A stretch of DNA of 64,000 nucleotides from Arabidopsis thaliana. Its lineage: Eukaryota > Streptophyta > Magnoliopsida > Brassicales > Brassicaceae. The notes under the pieces were generated by a model that saw only the letters and a list, made by a program, of their open reading frames with translations, made no database searches and had not been told where the DNA came from. Shown here in pieces: positions 23,401 through 35,781 of the stretch. The stretch spans positions 7,564,001 through 7,628,000 of the forward strand of contig NC_003070.9 in assembly GCF_000001735.4 (NCBI RefSeq), given 5' to 3'. Both the position numbers and the translations under genes were made by a program. Position 1 is the stretch's first letter, and each line of letters begins with the position of its first letter.

Positions 23401-23796
23401 ACACCCGCCGCACACGATGACTTCTCTAACAACAGCTTCTCCCGCTTCGATTCATTCAACAGCAACAACAACGATGCTTTCTCTCTATCCCGCACAGACT
23501 CGATGCGCAGCACAAGCGAGCCTGACCCATTCGCATCAAGGTTTGATTCTTTCAACTATCAAAGATATGATTCCTTCAATGCACAAAGCTATGATTCCTC
23601 TAGCAACAACAATGCATCGGAGACGCCTAAAGCCTCATTGACAAGATTCGACTCAATTGGAAGCACCAGGGACTCTGATTACAGTCATGGGTTTGGGTTC
23701 GACGACCATGACCCGTTCGGTTCTACAGGACCATTCAAAACAACGACAACTACAGCAGAGACACCTCGGAGTTCTGATAATTGGAATGCTTTCTAG
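17457..23796 (+). CDS. EH2: EH-domain endocytic protein AtEH2/Pan1, TPLATE-complex subunit (At1g21630)
   Basis: Thirteen exons splice to 1218 aa: 17457-17603, 18231-19461, 19756-19974, 20053-20276, 20695-20769, 21019-21090, 21176-21274, 21378-21449, 21521-21635, 21908-21976, 22163-22463, 22629-22740 and 22876-23796. EH domain 1 has a complete EF-hand loop (D21-L-D-G-D-G). A long Pro/Gln/Ser/Thr-rich linker follows. EH domain 2 begins near residue 420, with loop D436-T-D-R-D-G. A Lys/Glu-rich coiled coil lies in exons 5-9. The C-terminus carries six SVP-S-x-PA motifs and several FDSF-like motifs. EH domains bind NPF-type motifs. The family acts in clathrin-mediated endocytosis at the plasma membrane and in autophagy at ER contact sites. 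Intron 4 appears to be a GC-AG intron. The in-frame codon at 17394 is GTG, so ATG 17457 is the start. Confidence 0.94.
20277..20694 (+). other. GC-AG intron in AtEH2
   Basis: Joining exon ...GATAAAAAG (ending 20276) to GTGGATGAAC (from 20695) restores the coiled-coil frame. The intron then starts GC at 20277-20278 and ends AG at 20693-20694. Nearby GT dinucleotides would shift the frame into a stop. Confidence 0.7.
23140..23298 (+). repeat. 66-bp in-frame tandem repeat in AtEH2 encoding DSVPSTPAYPGNLFAEKKS units
   Basis: Units start at 23140, 23206 and 23272 (the third is partial). The two full units differ at only a few third-position-type sites. Each adds 22 residues. The flanking, more diverged copies of the same SVPSTPA core show an older, longer array. 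Confidence 0.9.
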
Positions 23797-24725
23797 CCAG
23801 AAGCCCACGTGCGATATGAATATGATCACATATCATATACTTTGCTGCTTTTATAGTTTGAATTTACCAGTCGAAGAGTTATATGTATCTTCATTTCTTT
23901 GGTTTCACCTGCTTGCTTCATTTTTTATTGTTAATATATAATAGTCTTTTTTGCCATTTTTTCTTTTAAGGATTTTTCGAAGAGTGTCCTTTGTTGGTCT
24001 CTGCGTAGTGTTTCTTTTTATTTGTGTCTTTGTTTGTTAACTTGAATAATGAATTATTATTTGTCCCTGTGAAAACTTCTATTGTATCTTTGTAATCGTA
24101 TGGATACATTTCAGATGTTGTTATATTAGATTGATTGGTAATTTTGGGAATAATCCGTATCCATTTTTTGATTTATACTTTCTATTTTGTAAACTGAAAG
24201 GTAAGTAGATATACTATTAGCATTTCTCAAAATCTAATCAAGTGTTATAATATCATACTTTTGTTGATAGTAATTATGCCAGAATCATATGCAATAATTT
24301 TCTTAAGAGCATATATGTGTTGGAATTTACGAATTCAATCTGATGCCGTTCAAATTTGTTTGATAAAATTAGTGATTTACTGTATATAAATAATTTTCCA
24401 CAGTAATATAGTAAAAACGAAGAAATGGATGAACAAATGAAATACGAGAAATTGAAAGAAAGAAAAAAAATCATTTTCCTTATCTTTTTATGGTCATAAG
24501 AAGAAGAGATGGAAAGTGAAAGGCGCGTGGAGTGCACGCGCAGCTCAAGTGTCAATCCAGTCACAATCAAATGGAAGAAGCACAAGTTTTAATTCAACCT
24601 CTTCGGCAATGAAGAAGAGGACGAATCCACGAGGTCCACCAAATTCCTGCAAACTTCCAAAACACCATCTCAAATATCCACATTCTCCGCCATTACCCTG
24701 AACCGTTTCTCGAGTTGTTTCTCTC
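23797..24725. other. Intergenic: AtEH2 3' flank, NADK2 promoter and leader
   Basis: The left half is T-rich 3' UTR and flank. The right part (about 24480-24725) is the probable NADK2 leader and holds two upstream ORFs whose stop and start overlap. No separate gene is supported. Confidence 0.55.
24571..24701 (+). other. Two overlapping upstream ORFs before NADK2
   Basis: uORF1 is 24571-24612 (13 residues plus TGA). uORF2 is 24609-24701 (30 residues plus TGA). They overlap at an ATGA junction, and uORF2 ends 24 nt before the NADK2 ATG. They matter only if transcription starts upstream of about 24570. Confidence 0.4.
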
Positions 24726-27700
24726 ATGTTCCTATGCTTTTGCCCTTGCCACGTACCTATCATGAGTCGCCTTTCTCCGGCCACCGGAATCTCTTCCCGC
24801 CTCCGCTTCTCCATTGGTTTGAGTTCCGATGGACGATTAATTCCCTTCGGATTCCGGTTTCGGAGAAACGATGTCCCGTTTAAACGCCGCTTGAGATTTG
24901 TGATCAGAGCGCAGCTCTCTGAAGCTTTTTCTCCCGATTTAGGTTTGGATTCTCAGGTTACTTACTTACTTCTCTCGACTTCCTTGCTTGTTTTCATTCA
25001 CTTTGTTCGATCAATCTAAACTTAGAGAGACAGAGTTTGCGAAGCTGAATTTAATTGTTCTTAGGATCTTTAGATTATCGAATCGTTTCATGATTTTTAA
25101 GCGAAACTTTTGCTGATCAGAGTTGCTTATTTAGTATTTCGACTGACTTCATACACTTTGATATTGAAGGCTGTGAAATCCCGCGATACATCAAACTTGC
25201 CTTGGATTGGTCCAGTTCCAGGGGACATTGCTGAGGTTGAGGCGTATTGTAGAATTTTTAGATCAGCTGAGCGACTACATGGAGCGTTGATGGAGACACT
25301 ATGCAACCCTGTGACTGGTGAATGTCGAGTACCGTATGATTTCTCACCGGAGGAAAAACCATTGTTGGAGGACAAAATAGTATCAGTGCTTGGTTGTATA
25401 TTATCTCTTTTAAACAAAGGAAGGAAAGAAATTCTCTCTGGGAGGTCATCTTCTATGAATTCATTTAATTTGGATGATGTTGGGGTTGCAGAGGAGTCGC
25501 TTCCACCACTTGCTGTTTTCAGGGGTGAAATGAAACGGTGTTGTGAAAGCTTACACATTGCTCTTGAGAATTATCTGACGCCGGATGATGAGAGAAGTGG
25601 AATTGTTTGGAGGAAATTACAGAAGCTTAAAAATGTCTGCTACGACGCTGGTTTTCCACGCAGTGATAACTATCCTTGTCAAACACTTTTTGCGAATTGG
25701 GACCCTATTTACTCGTCAAATACGAAAGAGGATATTGATTCCTACGAGTCTGAGATTGCATTTTGGAGGGGAGGACAGGTAACCCAAGAAGGATTGAAGT
25801 GGTTGATAGAAAACGGATTTAAAACAATTGTTGACCTGAGAGCTGAAATCGTTAAGGATACATTCTACCAGACGGCACTTGATGATGCAATTTCCCTTGG
25901 GAAAATTACAGTGGTGCAAATTCCAATTGATGTCAGGATGGCTCCTAAAGCTGAGCAGGTCGAGCTGTTTGCTTCTATTGTATCAGATAGCAGCAAAAGA
26001 CCGATATATGTTCACAGTAAAGAAGGTGTTTGGAGAACTTCTGCGATGGTTTCTAGGTGGAAGCAGTACATGACACGACCGATCACGAAAGAAATTCCAG
26101 TTTCAGAAGAGTCAAAGCGTCGGGAGGTTTCTGAAACTAAGCTTGGATCAAATGCTGTAGTATCTGGTAAGGGTGTACCTGATGAGCAGACTGATAAAGT
26201 CTCTGAAATCAATGAGGTTGATAGTAGATCTGCTTCAAGCCAGAGCAAGGAATCTGGAAGGTTTGAGGGAGATACATCTGCATCAGAATTTAATATGGTG
26301 AGCGATCCTCTTAAATCTCAAGTTCCACCAGGCAATATTTTTTCAAGAAAAGAAATGTCTAAATTCCTGAAGAGCAAAAGTATTGCTCCTGCTGGTTATC
26401 TTACTAATCCGTCCAAAATATTGGGAACAGTGCCAACTCCACAATTTTCATATACTGGTGTGACAAACGGAAATCAGATTGTTGATAAAGATTCGATAAG
26501 AAGACTTGCGGAGACAGGAAACTCCAATGGGACCCTTCTACCTACAAGTTCTCAAAGTTTAGATTTTGGCAACGGGAAGTTTTCAAATGGAAATGTGCAT
26601 GCGTCTGATAACACCAACAAAAGTATATCGGACAACAGGGGAAATGGCTTCTCTGCAGCCCCTATTGCTGTGCCTCCTAGTGATAACTTAAGTCGCGCTG
26701 TAGGATCCCATTCGGTTCGAGAGTCTCAGACTCAGAGAAATAATAGTGGTTCCTCCTCGGATTCCAGTGATGATGAAGCTGGAGCTATTGAGGGAAATAT
26801 GTGTGCTTCTGCCACTGGTGTAGTAAGGGTGCAGTCGAGAAAGAAAGCAGAGATGTTCTTAGTCCGAACTGATGGAGTGTCTTGTACAAGGGAAAAGGTG
26901 ACAGAATCCTCTCTGGCCTTCACACATCCAAGTACTCAACAGCAGATGCTTCTTTGGAAAACTACCCCAAAAACTGTCTTACTGCTGAAGAAGCTCGGGC
27001 AAGAACTGATGGAGGAAGCTAAAGAGGTAAACGCGTTGCTTTTTAAGTCTAAAAGATTCTATTTTCTTTGTTCCACATTTGAGGTTGCCTGCAATTTAGG
27101 AAGTCCATGAAAAGTTGTTGGTCTTTCAAATTTGTTTCCAGGCTGCCTCTTTCTTGTATCACCAAGAGAATATGAATGTTCTGGTTGAACCTGAGGTGCA
27201 TGATGTATTTGCCAGGATTCCAGGGTTTGGCTTTGTCCAGACCTTCTACATTCAGGACACGAGGTACAAATATAAGTTAAGTGAACATCTGCTCGACCAA
27301 TCATCAACGGCTCAATTATGATTGACTTTGTTTTGCTTTGTTTGAATATCAGCGATCTCCATGAAAGGGTTGATTTTGTGGCATGCTTAGGGGGGGATGG
27401 GGTGATATTACATGCATCAAACTTGTTCAAAGGAGCCGTCCCTCCCGTTGTTTCATTTAATCTGGGGTCTCTTGGATTTCTCACTTCACATCCAGTAAGC
27501 CTTTTGACATGTTCTATCTCTTAACTATGTCTTCGTATTCTTTTCCTTTCGACTGCCTTCTTATTTTTATTTTTCTATTAATTCCATTTGTAGTTTGAGG
27601 ACTTCAGGCAAGACCTCAAACGAGTCATCCATGGGAATAACACGCTAGATGGGGTTTATATAACTCTTCGAATGCGTCTTCGTTGCGAAATCTATCGTAA

Positions 27701-28669
27701 AGGCAAAGCAATGCCTGGTAAAGTGTTTGATGTTCTGAACGAGATTGTTGTTGATCGAGGATCCAACCCATACCTTTCTAAGATCGAATGTTATGAGCAC
27801 GACCGTCTTATCACGAAGGTTTGTACTCACAAGTTTATTCCCTTACCAGAGATTCAAAAATTGCTACTTCTTTAAACAAACGAGAACATCTAAGAGCTTG
27901 TTATAAAACTTCTCCTGCATGGATACAATTTTACTGCTTGTGTGTTGACGAATAATGCTATTATAGGTACAAGGCGATGGAGTTATAGTAGCCACTCCTA
28001 CAGGAAGTACTGCTTATTCTACAGCAGCAGGAGGTTCCATGGTAAGTACTGCTTACTTTCAACTCTGCATCGCATACCAAATATGAACCTCATTTCCATC
28101 TCTGAGAACTATCATGCCGTAATTTTAGTGACCGTGAGTCCCCGAACCTTTTCTATATGACATTTATAAAAATCCGAAAATTGCAGGTGCATCCAAACGT
28201 TCCTTGCATGCTGTTCACTCCAATCTGCCCACATTCCCTGTCGTTCAGACCAGTTATACTTCCAGATTCTGCAAAACTCGAGTTAAAGGTAAAGACTTTA
28301 AATACATCCGCAACTCAGTACTTTTAACCTGTAGAACCACACTCTTTTCCTGTAAGTAGTAAAAACCACCCAAGAAGAGCTCTAAGCTCATGAGTAGAGG
28401 ACTACATGATGGTTTCAGTGTTAAGCTGTTTGAAATGCTGACTAATTCTCTTTAAACAAAAACAGATTCCAGATGATGCTCGAAGCAATGCATGGGTTTC
28501 GTTTGATGGAAAGAGAAGACAACAACTTTCAAGGGGAGATTCGGTGAGAATATACATGAGCCAACATCCACTCCCAACTGTCAACAAATCTGATCAAACC
28601 GGTGATTGGTTTAGAAGCTTAATCCGTTGCTTAAACTGGAACGAGCGTCTTGATCAAAAGGCTCTCTGA
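24726..28669 (+). CDS. NADK2: Plastid NAD kinase with N-terminal phosphatase-like domain (At1g21640)
   Basis: Eight exons splice to 985 aa: 24726-24956, 25170-27026, 27142-27263, 27353-27494, 27594-27818, 27967-28041, 28187-28288 and 28466-28669. The enzyme phosphorylates NAD to NADP with ATP in the chloroplast stroma, supplying the photosynthetic electron acceptor. The NAD-kinase domain occupies roughly the last 300 residues, with the GGDG catalytic motif near residues 750-753 and the GSLGFL and TPTGSTAYS motifs. Residues about 240-375 resemble a dual-specificity phosphatase fold, but the signature loop reads [11 protein letters not shown], with Ser360 where the catalytic Cys should be. The middle is low-complexity and Ser-rich. 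The N-terminus is basic and transit-peptide-like. A second in-frame ATG (residue 13, at 24762) gives a more typical transit-peptide start. Confidence 0.95.
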
Positions 28670-28890
28670 TGATTGATTGGTTCATTTTAGTAAAAAGCAT
28701 CAACAAATACATAAACATAGGGTCACAGGTCTGTTTGTAGTATCCAGCCCTCCCTCTTTACTGTACAGATTCATAATCTCTATAATTCACTACAAAGGGA
28801 AACCATTACTGAAGAAAATATTCATCTTTTTCTTCCTTTTATCAGTTTTTCCCCTCAGGTAATAAAATTGATTACAGTGTGTATACAATC
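28670..28890. other. Short convergent intergenic gap NADK2 / SECA2
   Basis: Only 221 bp separate the stop codons of two convergent genes, so their 3' UTRs very likely overlap on opposite strands. No other feature seen. Confidence 0.6.
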
Positions 28891-31800
28891 TTATGATATG
28901 AATAGTTCTTGGGATTCCATCGGGGATGACCAGTACTGCAAGATTGATTCTACGGTTAGCCTTCTAGTTGCGCTAAGCATTGAGATGAAAAACCGACATC
29001 CATCGATTTTATATTCTTCTAGAGGGTTTCTATGCGCAAAACTTCTGACATTCACCTATTGTTGACATTGAGGTTTAACATCACTATCAGATAGGCATAA
29101 CGCCGGAATAAACAACAGATAATGAGCACTGTGCTTACCGCTGAGCTTAGTTTATTCATGTTCACAAGATGATCTCTCCAGTAGCAATCCAACGTCTTTA
29201 AAAGAACTGCTCTCTATTTCCAAGAAAGTAAAATCGATCAGATATTGTAGTGTCAATCATATGTATACACGCAGAGAAAAAACAAACATGTACCTCTATT
29301 TCTTTTATGTATCCATCATCAAAGCCAGATTCTTGAACAACATTTAAGTATGAAGCAATCAGATAATCACCTAGGAACTTCCGGAGAAGATTAATCAATG
29401 TTCGGTAACTCCCACTCCTACAGACGATATTCTTAAAGAGTAAAGCTCAAGGTCTTTCTCAATGGGACGCACGTCCAGTCAGCATATACAAAGATTCTAT
29501 TAACTTTAGTACTCACCCCGTCAAATTATCGGAGCAGATATCAAGCCAACGTCTTAGTGAAGAATTCTTCCTGCGAATTCCTCTGAAAGCGTTTGGAGGT
29601 TTTGGCAGGTGCGGAAGGGACAAGTCTTCCATTTCTATTGAACTTCCCTCATGCAGGTTTTCAAGGGACTGTAACATGGTCTCTTCTGTGATCCCAGAAA
29701 ATGACTCTGACAGTGCTTGTTGTTAGATTCATGTGAGAAGAGAGGTGTTGTGTCCTCACAAAGCAAGATATTGTTACTATCATAAATGGAAAACAAAGAA
29801 AGAAGCTTACCATCCAGTAGGTTTCCCGAAATAGCCATGAACTCTTTCAATAACTTGGCCAAGCTCCAGTATCTTGGATGCTACAACAAGAAATAAGATA
29901 TTGGAAAATGAACATAACAGCAAAACCTGAAAATATTTGTTTTAGAGAATGGAGCATCGTGAAGATCTACTTGACAGATTTCTTTACCTTCTGCGGATTA
30001 GAATTCCCAACAACGATTTCATCTACAACAGCTTGCATGTACCTAGGAAATAATTGTGTGTTAAATTCATATTCAATAGTCAGCGGTTGAAGTACCATGG
30101 CTTCTTTCACATGGGCATAACAAATGCTACTACAAGCGTAGGGCTTACTGGAATATATGCTGAGAGCAACTTTCGTTTTCACCCGTCAACAGCAGTTGCC
30201 TTAAGTCATAGACATGCTTCCTTTGAACCTAGAGAAGAAAAATAAGAAAATGGTCAAGTACAAACTTAACTTGAATTAGTCATAATGGTGTATCCCAAAA
30301 ACATTATAAACTTCTACTCAGACTATGCCATACATATAATATTTACTACAAATAATACAAACTTAAATTAGTCACCCGACAGCATCGTTTGGGAGTTGAT
30401 ACATAAGTGTGCTACAAAATAAATAGAAAACAGCTGTAGTCTTTCAAACTTATAATCATGATAATAGATATCTATTTCCATTGTTGCCCAAAAAAAAAAA
30501 AGAAGATATATATTTCCATATGGTCGAGATGCATATCCAATAAAAGTAGTTGGAAAAGCTGGTACCTCTAGCACTTCGTCAAACTCGACCAGGCTTTTTC
30601 TTATGCCAAAGAAGTATTTCTCTGCGTTGATCTGGAGAGCTAGAAGCTACAAAACCCAGTGAGATAAACCAGATAATCAGAAATAAGCCATTTTTTGAAG
30701 AAAAAGCAATGGTGGAACCACAGAGAAATTAAAATTTAAAACAATGAATTACTTACCTGTTTTACTATTGTGTCACCTTCAATTGGTAAGTCTTCATCGT
30801 TTGTAATCTTTGATATAAGTCTCACAGCCCACTCAGTATCAAAATTAAACTTCTGAAACATCTCATCTTGCAAGCTGTAAGCAAACCAACAGTAATAGAA
30901 ATCATGTCGCAGAGCAAAGGCAGGTATTATTCCCTAACATATTCAGATTGGTGCAAAGTTAATATATCAAAGCAGTAAAGAATCTTTTACGTAAGTAACT
31001 TCGCTAATACAGAGAGTTTCTCTGGTTCAGGAGAATAATAGATGTGGTGATTACCTTATCATAAACCGCGTGGATCCAGGATCTCCTTGCCTTCCAGCTC
31101 TGCCACGAAGCTATAAGAAATAATATGGAGGCAGAAACTTAGATAATTATCTATCTAGTCATTTGATTCCATCAAACAGGATAAAATTAATAATATTGAT
31201 AATTCGAGAGAACAAATTAGCATATTTCCCTCGGGGAAAAATATGAATGGTTATGTAGTTCTTCTCTCTTCATCATACTACCATTCTAGATAGTAGCCAA
31301 AATTTTAAAGGTCCGCAAATCAATATAATGTACTGGAAATTAAAGGTTTGGGGAAAGGGTTGGCTTAAGTATCTAAAACTAGCACATTAGATTAAAAAAT
31401 GTAGCATCCAGGCAGAGAAGTAAAACCAATAGCTTACCTGGTTATCAATTCTCCGAGACTCATGCAATGAAGTCCCAATCACATGAAGGCCTCCAAGCCT
31501 CTTCACTTCAGACCCTTCATGCAGACAATGGGCCTCACAGTCCTTTAAGACGGACAGATAAGCCAGAGCAATAGCAGGGCCTAATGGGTACATCTCTGAC
31601 TGCTCATTGATAAGATTCTGCAGTTCCATAGGATCCATGGTCTGGCTTTTCTCCAAAGATTCTGTGACCACGGACTTTGCTTTTTTCCTTGTCCAGCTCT
31701 TACTTTCACTTTTGCCAACATATTTTGCTGAGCCAATTAAATCCAACAAGGATATCAACTAAACTAAACATCAAACATGATCCGTAGAATATGTGCACAA

Positions 31801-34800
31801 GTTACTAAAAATGAGTGTTGAAAGTTGAGAGGCAAACCCATAAGAGAAGCTCTGGCTAGCAAAGCTAATGACGATGGTCCTACTTTTATTTTTGACAATA
31901 CCTGAGATGATTTACAGAACAGTTCGATTATGCTACAATGGGATAAAAGAATAGAATAAATGATCTTCTGACCTTTATCCTTAAGAAGGCCTATGTAAAG
32001 AACTCAAGTTAAGAATTCTTTTGCAAGTAATACCTTCTGTGATAACTCATCATCGTCAATATTATCAGCCAAAACTTCACTCGTTAGATATGAAAGGATG
32101 CTATCTTCTATGATTTCCCTTGCAAGCATCTGAAAGATTAAGCCATAAACATAGCAGGTTATTGTTATGCAGGAACTCAATGTACAGATCACAAAAACAA
32201 AAAAAAAATACACAGCTAGATGCTCTCAGAAGTAGAGTTATACATCAAGGAGACAATCAACTGCAAGTCAGACAAACATCTGGTAAAGGATGAAAACGTT
32301 TGCCAATATACCTTCGGATTTCCTCCCAGAATAATGTCAGTACCCCTACCAGCCATATTTGTGGAAATGGTGATGGCATATTTTCTTCCTGCTTGGGCTA
32401 TAAAATCAGCTTCCCTGGCAGCATACTGAATGAAGGAAAACACATAATATTAGAACTAGCTGAAAATAATGCTATGTTTCTTTTACTATGCAGAGAGACA
32501 AGTTTCAGATCCACCTTGGGTCGTGCATTCAGGACATTGTGAGGTATACCCCATTCTTTCAGCAGTTCTGATAAATATTCAGAATTCTCTACACTGCAAA
32601 ATCGCTAACTTGTTAATAGTGGAGAAATAATGTAGTTTAAAAATAGAAATAAGTCTCCTATCTAGTCCTCCTTGATTCATTATTAGTTTATCCAACATAC
32701 CAGCCAATAAAAAAATTCTACATGTATATATGTTTCTATTTCAAAAATATCTAAGAAAAGTGCGCCTGAATCTTTCTGCTATATATTCTGCTTTTAACTG
32801 ACATCAGGACATTGGTATATATTTTGAAATCCTGAATACTTGCCAAAGTCTATGTGTGAAAATGTGATTTAATCAAATGGGGCTACCTTGTTGTTCCTAC
32901 TAAAACAGGTCGACCTTGTCCAAACATATCTTCAACTTCTCGACGAACATGTTCCCATTTACCCCGAGCAGTCTAGCATACATCATACCAGAGGGATGAA
33001 CAAGAAGGCACACTTAGTTTAAAATTTAGCCATGAAACTGATGCAAACAGAAATGTGTGTTTTTAGGATGCTTACCGCGAAAGCTTGTATTGGTAGATCG
33101 ATTCGAATATTTGACAAATTTGTAGGAACTTCAATAACAGGTATCTGAAACATTTTCAAAAATTCTTTTTCCTGCAAGAAGGTGAAGAAACACGCTTATC
33201 TCAAACTGCCTTGTGTAATCATGAAGATGATATGTTTGAAACAGATTAGAAGGTGGGTCAAAATAAATCCCCATGTACATACTTCTGTTTTTGCTGTCCC
33301 AGTCATCCCGGAGAGCTTTGGATAGAGTTTAAAGAGCGACTGATAGGTGATTTGAGCCACAACAATTGAATCAGCCTAAGATCAAAGAGTTATTGTCATG
33401 AGCTTGAACTTTTTTGAGGCATAGCTTTATATTACAACTTATGAGTCTCGGTAACAGACCTGAATTTCTAGACCTTCTTTAGCCTCCACAGCCTGGTGAA
33501 CTCCTTCAGACCATCTCCTTTTGTCTTCAACTCTTCCAGTCAACTGAAAAGATTTAAAATCCTTTAATTACTCAAATCCTCATACTTTTTAGAATAAACA
33601 AGATACAAATGAAACTACAATAATTACTTTGTTCCTCACGTCAATTTATGAAATGAAACAATTAATACAACTGAAGACAGGTCTACCTATACGGCTATAC
33701 CTCATTGATTATAAGTGCTTTCCCATCTCTCACAATATATTGGACATCCCGCTTGTAAAATTCTTTAGCTTTCAAAGCATTCATAACAAACCTGCAATAA
33801 TCATAATTTTCAGTAAACAGGGATAACAAAAAAAATTACACAGAAACTTTGCACCAAATTTGAGGAAAAAGACTACTATCTAAAAGAACATGATAGGATT
33901 ATGAATATGAAAACAGATCAGGAAGCAGTTTCTTACTGAAATTATTGTAACGCATTAAAAGCGGATGCTCCTAAGACCTTCACAATTATTCTATGTAAAA
34001 AAATAATACCTACTGAAGCCACTATTCTTTATTCAACCATAAGCCTTTTATCAGCAACAACTTGTACAGTATTTTTACCCCATATCTTCACCAATAACTG
34101 CCGAACATATGCATTATTTTGTAACCATGACCACTATATCTAAAAAATCACCATTCAAAAGTTTTACTATAAAAAAAAAAACCCGCCAAAGTCTTACATC
34201 ACGATATAAAAGCATCAAGTACATCAGTAATAGTAATAAGTGGATACCTTGCCCATGGATCATTTTCGTCCCATAAATCACCCGTCTCAAGAGCCATTTC
34301 AGCAAGAGATATGCCTTCTTCTGTGAGTTCCACTGAGTTTTCTTTCAGTTCAACTTTGTAATGCTATTAACAAGATAGTCAAATATCATTTTAGAAAAGT
34401 CAGTTCCTTACTTAAAAGAAAAAAGCTCGCAATAAAACAATAGACAAAGGAAAAGATAAAACTCACACTATCCTTTACGAGAAGTTCAGCCACTTTAGCA
34501 GCAACTGGATATCGTGCGGCATTTTCGTTAGCCTGTTAACAAATACAACAGAAAGGACTCCATCAATCGGTGAATTGTGTCCCAAAGTTATCGTTTATTT
34601 CTCTGATGCATCTACCGTTCTTAACCTTGTTCAAACTATAATTCAAATATCTGAATCCCCGGAGAACAATAACTTTCTAAGCTTATCGAAATGAACTGCA
34701 TTACCTCACCACTAATTAGCAAAGGATTTCTGCCTTCATCAATGAGGACTGAGTCCACTTCATCAACTATTGCAAAGTGAAATGGTTTTGGCCTGTACGT

Positions 34801-35740
34801 CATAAACAGTCACTATTGAACAACACTAAGGAATGAATAGATTTATGGGATCTACCATCTCATAACAAGTTGTTCACGGTTTGAAGTAAGGTTATCTCGT
34901 AGATAATCAAATCCAAGCTCCTGAGGTATGCAAAAAGTGTTGGTGGGAGATGACAGATTAAAAAAAATTAATCCAAGTAGAAGAATCGATATGAATGATA
35001 TACTTACCGAGTTATTGGTGTATGTTATATCACAGCTATAGTTGAATTTTCTCTCTTCAGCTTTCATCCCTCTCTGATTGTTGACTCAGGTTTATAAGGA
35101 ATGTCACTAATGTTCTGCTTTAAAATCTAGAAGGTGAGATGCAATTAGCACCCATGTAACCTACCTGAATGAGACCAACTGAAAGGCCTAAGAAGCGGTG
35201 AACACGACCCATCCATTCAGCATCACGCTGTGCCAGGTAATCATTCACAGTAACCACTGGCAATAAAATATCAACACCAAAAAGTTTAGCTAGATGTTAA
35301 ATGATATTTTCTTCATAGGTATATAATTGTCAATCAATATTGTGGGGAAATTTCCCATACATCTCACTGGCCTTCCTCAAAAAGACCAGCAATTTCAAGT
35401 CGTAAAGTGGTCAGAGAGCGCAGACAACATACCATGAACGCCCTCACCAGTTAATGCATTAAGATATGCAGCTAAGGTAGAAACTAGTGTTTTCCCTTCA
35501 CCTGTCTTCATCTCCGCAATGGATCCATCATGAAGCACTCCTCCACCAATTATCTGATGGAACAAATGAAACATAAGTATACTTAACAACCTCTCTTCAA
35601 GATTATAGAAATGCACCCAAGAAATAGCATGGACTAAAACTTGAGGGTAAAGATATAGACAGACCTGCACGTCAAAATGACGCATTCCAATTGTTCTCTT
35701 TGCAGCTTCACGGACAACAGCAAATGCCTCTAGACAGGGG

Positions 35741-35781
<41 letters not shown>

